Source: Alphaproteobacteria bacterium
GTDB lineage: Bacteria; Pseudomonadota; Alphaproteobacteria; Rhizobiales; Devosiaceae
Assembly: GCA_018820005.1 (NCBI GenBank)
Contig: JAHJOS010000165.1
Span: 1 to 7,768, forward strand
Length of the DNA: 7,768 nt
Direction of reading: 5' to 3'
Shown: positions 5,954-7,768 of the stretch, one piece after another
Position numbering within the stretch: position 1 is the first letter of the stretch
Layout of the letters: the number at the start of each line of letters is the position of its first letter
The notes under the pieces: generated by a model
The model's database searches: none
The model's input: the letters and a program-made list of their open reading frames with translations, nothing else
What the model was told of the DNA's origin: nothing
Program-made: the position numbers and the translations under genes

Positions 5954-7006
5954 ATGAGCGAAAAAGAACCCACGGCGCCCCGGTCTGGCGAGCGCATCAC
6001 CATCCGCGAAGTGGCCCAGGATGCCGGCGTGTCGGTCGCCGCCGTCTCCAAGGTGCTGCGCGATGCCTATGGCGTCAGCGACGCGCTGCGGGCAAAAGTG
6101 CGCGCCTCCATGGCCAAGCTGAACTACCGCCCGCGCGCCTCGGCACGCGGCATGCGCGGCCGCACATACACGATCGGGCTGATCTTCCCCGATTTGCGCA
6201 ACCCCTTCTTTGCCGACATCTATGCGGGCGTGAACTCGGCGCTGGAGCGCACGCAGTACCAGGCCATGCAAGGGGTTAACACCACGTCGGGTGCATTGAA
6301 CATCACCTCCGGCGCGCTGATTGAGGCCATGATTGACCGGCAGATGGATGGGTTGGTCGTTATTGGCCCCAATATGGAAACCCAGGCGCTGGCGGATTTG
6401 GGTGCGCGGCTTCCCTTGGTTGTCCTTGGTCAGCACAATCACGCCGGCGACGCTTTCGACACGGTCAACAACGATGATCAACTCGGCGCGCGGCTGGTCG
6501 TGCGTCATCTGGTGGCGAATGGCTATAGCAACATTGCCATGCTCAGCCTGTCCCCGCAGAATTCCTCCATCATCCAGCAGCGCGAAATCGGCTATCGCCT
6601 CGAAATGATGGAGCAGGGTTGCGGCGATGCGATCAATATCTTGCGGGAAACGCAGGTCCTGCGCGATGTTCAGGTCAGTGTGCGCCGCTTGCTCTCGGGC
6701 GCAGATCGACCCGAGGCCATCTTTTGCTGGACCGACCTGATGGCTTTTGAAGCCATCAGTGTTGCCACGGAAATGGGCCTGTCCATCCCCGAAGATATTG
6801 CCATCGTCGGCTATGACAACACCATGTTCTGCGACCTCGCGCAGAACAGTCTCACCAGCGTGGATCAGTCTGGTGAACTATTGGGCCTTCAGGCCGCGCG
6901 GTTGCTGGTGGAGCGCATCGACGGGCGCACCACCGCCGAACACTTCATGGTGCCGCCTCGTATCGTTGCCCGCGCCAGCGCGGGCACGAGGACTGAGCAG
7001 GAGTGA
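5954..7006 (+). CDS. LacI-family transcriptional regulator
   Basis: This is a sugar-responsive DNA-binding protein, most likely the repressor of the divergent rhamnosidase-transporter operon. From this start it has 350 residues. The N-terminal helix-turn-helix (about 15-36) reads ITIREVAQDAGVSVAAVSKV. The LNYRPRASARGMRGR linker follows, with a hinge-helix Met67 where LacI itself has the minor-groove Leu56. The effector domain begins TIGLIFPDLRNPFF (about 73-86) and ends with the family signatures FCWTD (257-261), IAIVGYDN (282-289) and LTSVDQ (300-305), resembling periplasmic sugar-binding folds. Start: the ATG at 5954 has AGGA at 5938-5941, twelve bases upstream. Earlier in-frame ATGs at 5897 and 5915 lack ribosome sites and would add 19 or 13 residues of unfamiliar sequence before the helix-turn-helix. 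The start is therefore the least certain part. The effector is unknown; a rhamnoside or its product is a guess from context. Confidence 0.94.
   Translation: MSEKEPTAPRSGERITIREVAQDAGVSVAAVSKVLRDAYGVSDALRAKVRASMAKLNYRPRASARGMRGRTYTIGLIFPDLRNPFFADIYAGVNSALERTQYQAMQGVNTTSGALNITSGALIEAMIDRQMDGLVVIGPNMETQALADLGARLPLVVLGQHNHAGDAFDTVNNDDQLGARLVVRHLVANGYSNIAMLSLSPQNSSIIQQREIGYRLEMMEQGCGDAINILRETQVLRDVQVSVRRLLSGADRPEAIFCWTDLMAFEAISVATEMGLSIPEDIAIVGYDNTMFCDLAQNSLTSVDQSGELLGLQAARLLVERIDGRTTAEHFMVPPRIVARASAGTRTEQE
6967..6986 (+). repeat. GC-rich inverted repeat inside the 3' end of the regulator gene
   Basis: TGCCCGCGC (6967-6975) and GCGCGGGCA (6978-6986) are exact inverted repeats separated by two bases. 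As RNA this gives an eight-pair stem with a four-base loop. It encodes the end of the protein (VARASAG) and lies 17 bases ahead of the stop codon. It is followed by the second hairpin at 7010-7030. Confidence 0.55.
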
Positions 7007-7009
7007 TGG

Positions 7010-7030
7010 GGCCGGTGCTCTGCACCGGCC
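7010..7030. terminator. Hairpin between convergent genes, probable bidirectional terminator
   Basis: GGCCGGTGC (7010-7018) pairs exactly with GCACCGGCC (7022-7030) around a TCT loop. TGAT (7004-7007) and ATCA (7031-7034) could add four pairs beyond a two-base bulge. It fills the 30-base gap between the regulator stop and the stop of the convergent MlrC-family gene. The plus-strand tail is only mildly T-rich (ATCATTCTATT) and the minus-strand tail is not, so termination may be partial or may rely on the stem. Confidence 0.7.
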
Positions 7031-7036
7031 ATCATT

Positions 7037-7768
7037 CTATTGCGCCAGCCTGGACCACTTGACCACCGGCGACCAGGCAAACGCCTTGTCGAAGGGATAT
7101 TGCGGACCGCTCTTGTGCTGGCGCTCCAGCCGCTCGACAAACTGATCCACCACGCCGGGCGACAGCGCCATCAGGCTGGGATCGGCGATGGGCCCCAGGT
7201 CCGGCGACAGATAGCCCGATTTCACCACCACGATCCGCGCCGCCTTGGGATCGAGCCCGAGCTTCTTGAAGTCGACGAGATTGTGGAAGGGCCGACGACG
7301 CGCGGTCAGCACCAGATCGATGCCGCCGATGCGCACCACGGCTTCACGCAGATGCGCATCCTCCGTCTCGAGCAGGAAGATAACCTCAGCTTCGGTTTCC
7401 ACCAGCGTGCTCGATGGGTCCAGCGTCGCGCCGATGCTCAGCTCCACCCGTGCGCCCACGCCCGCTGCATAGGCCGCATCGGTCGCCGGCTTGTCGGCAA
7501 TGCCGGCAAACACCACGCCTTGCGCATCATTGGCCATCAGCTCGGCCAGCACCTCCGCGCGGTCGCCGACCCCGCCGCCAGTCGGGTTGTCGCCCGATTC
7601 TGCCAGCACCACCGGCGAGGTCTCTGCCTCGATGGCCCAGTCGACACATTCCTCGATACTGCCCGTCTTGGTGCCGAAGACAAACTGCTCGCGAATGTCC
7701 CAATAGTCCTGCGCCAGGTGCCGGGCTGCCGCTTCCATGGCAGTCCGGTCCGTGCCGGTCACCACGGC
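7037..7768 (-). CDS. M81 family metallopeptidase, MlrC-like, C-terminal part, cut by the window edge
   Basis: MlrC of Sphingomonas is a zinc enzyme that finishes microcystin degradation. Most relatives in alphaproteobacteria have no proven substrate and often lie near transporter genes. The visible 244 codons stay open to the right edge, so roughly half of the usual near-500-residue protein is missing. That missing part should include the N-terminal domain with the zinc ligands. The recognisable motif is ESGDNPTGGGVGD, about 57 residues into the visible part, at the entry to the MlrC C-terminal domain. Further family-like segments are FAGIADKPA, IGGIDLVLTARRRPFHN, IVVVKSGYLSPDLGPIADPSLMAL and the terminal PFDKAFAWSP. 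The stop is TAG at 7039-7037, just past the shared hairpin. The gene converges on the regulator, so it is not part of the rhamnosidase operon. Family likely; activity on a peptide not implied. Confidence 0.88.
   Translation of the reverse strand, partial: AVVTGTDRTAMEAAARHLAQDYWDIREQFVFGTKTGSIEECVDWAIEAETSPVVLAESGDNPTGGGVGDRAEVLAELMANDAQGVVFAGIADKPATDAAYAAGVGARVELSIGATLDPSSTLVETEAEVIFLLETEDAHLREAVVRIGGIDLVLTARRRPFHNLVDFKKLGLDPKAARIVVVKSGYLSPDLGPIADPSLMALSPGVVDQFVERLERQHKSGPQYPFDKAFAWSPVVKWSRLAQ

Noticed and set aside
5936..6508. Minus-strand open frame of 190 codons opposite the regulator
   Set aside because: Antisense shadow over the helix-turn-helix and effector domain coding region.
1..7768. 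Mobile element, CRISPR array, tRNA or toxin-antitoxin genes
   Set aside because: No transposase or integrase, no regularly spaced repeats, no tRNA-like fold and no small paired genes could be recognised; the window is almost fully occupied by ordinary metabolic genes.

Overview
The window looks like GC-rich alphaproteobacterial chromosome, most likely Hyphomicrobiales and possibly a Devosia-like genus. That placement is inferred from codon bias, the CUT1 transporter type, the LacI regulator with an ARGMRG hinge and the MlrC-type protein. No rRNA or marker gene is present to confirm it.

Layout. Positions 1-5813 hold one minus-strand operon of five genes, in transcription order: a GH78 alpha-L-rhamnosidase (5813-3435), a periplasmic solute-binding protein (3396-2107), a MalF-type permease (2027-1143), a MalG-type permease (1146-319, overlapping the previous gene by 4 bases) and a MalK/UgpC-type ATPase whose C-terminal part runs off the left edge (277-1). 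A divergent intergenic region (5814-5953) carries several repeat elements that are candidate operators or promoters. A LacI-family regulator (5954-7006) is transcribed rightward. It converges on the C-terminal half of an M81/MlrC-family protein (7768-7037), with a strong hairpin between the two stop codons.

How it works together. The rhamnosidase has no signal peptide, so it is predicted to be cytoplasmic. The likely scheme is that the binding protein captures a rhamnose-capped oligosaccharide or glycoside in the periplasm, the CUT1 transporter imports it intact, and the rhamnosidase removes terminal rhamnose inside the cell. The LacI-type repressor probably controls the operon from the shared intergenic region. 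No rhamnose catabolic gene (isomerase, kinase, aldolase or dehydrogenase) lies in the window, so the fate of the released sugar cannot be seen here. The exact substrate is unknown.

The gene content is a recognisable sugar-uptake locus and I see no evidence of a wholly new system. The items most worth a second look are regulatory: the repeat cluster in the divergent region, hairpins placed at gene junctions on either side of the binding-protein gene, an exact odd-centred 21-base palindrome inside the second permease gene, and two GC-rich hairpins in tandem at the end of the regulator gene. There are no tRNA or rRNA genes, CRISPR arrays, insertion sequences or integrase genes that I can recognise.
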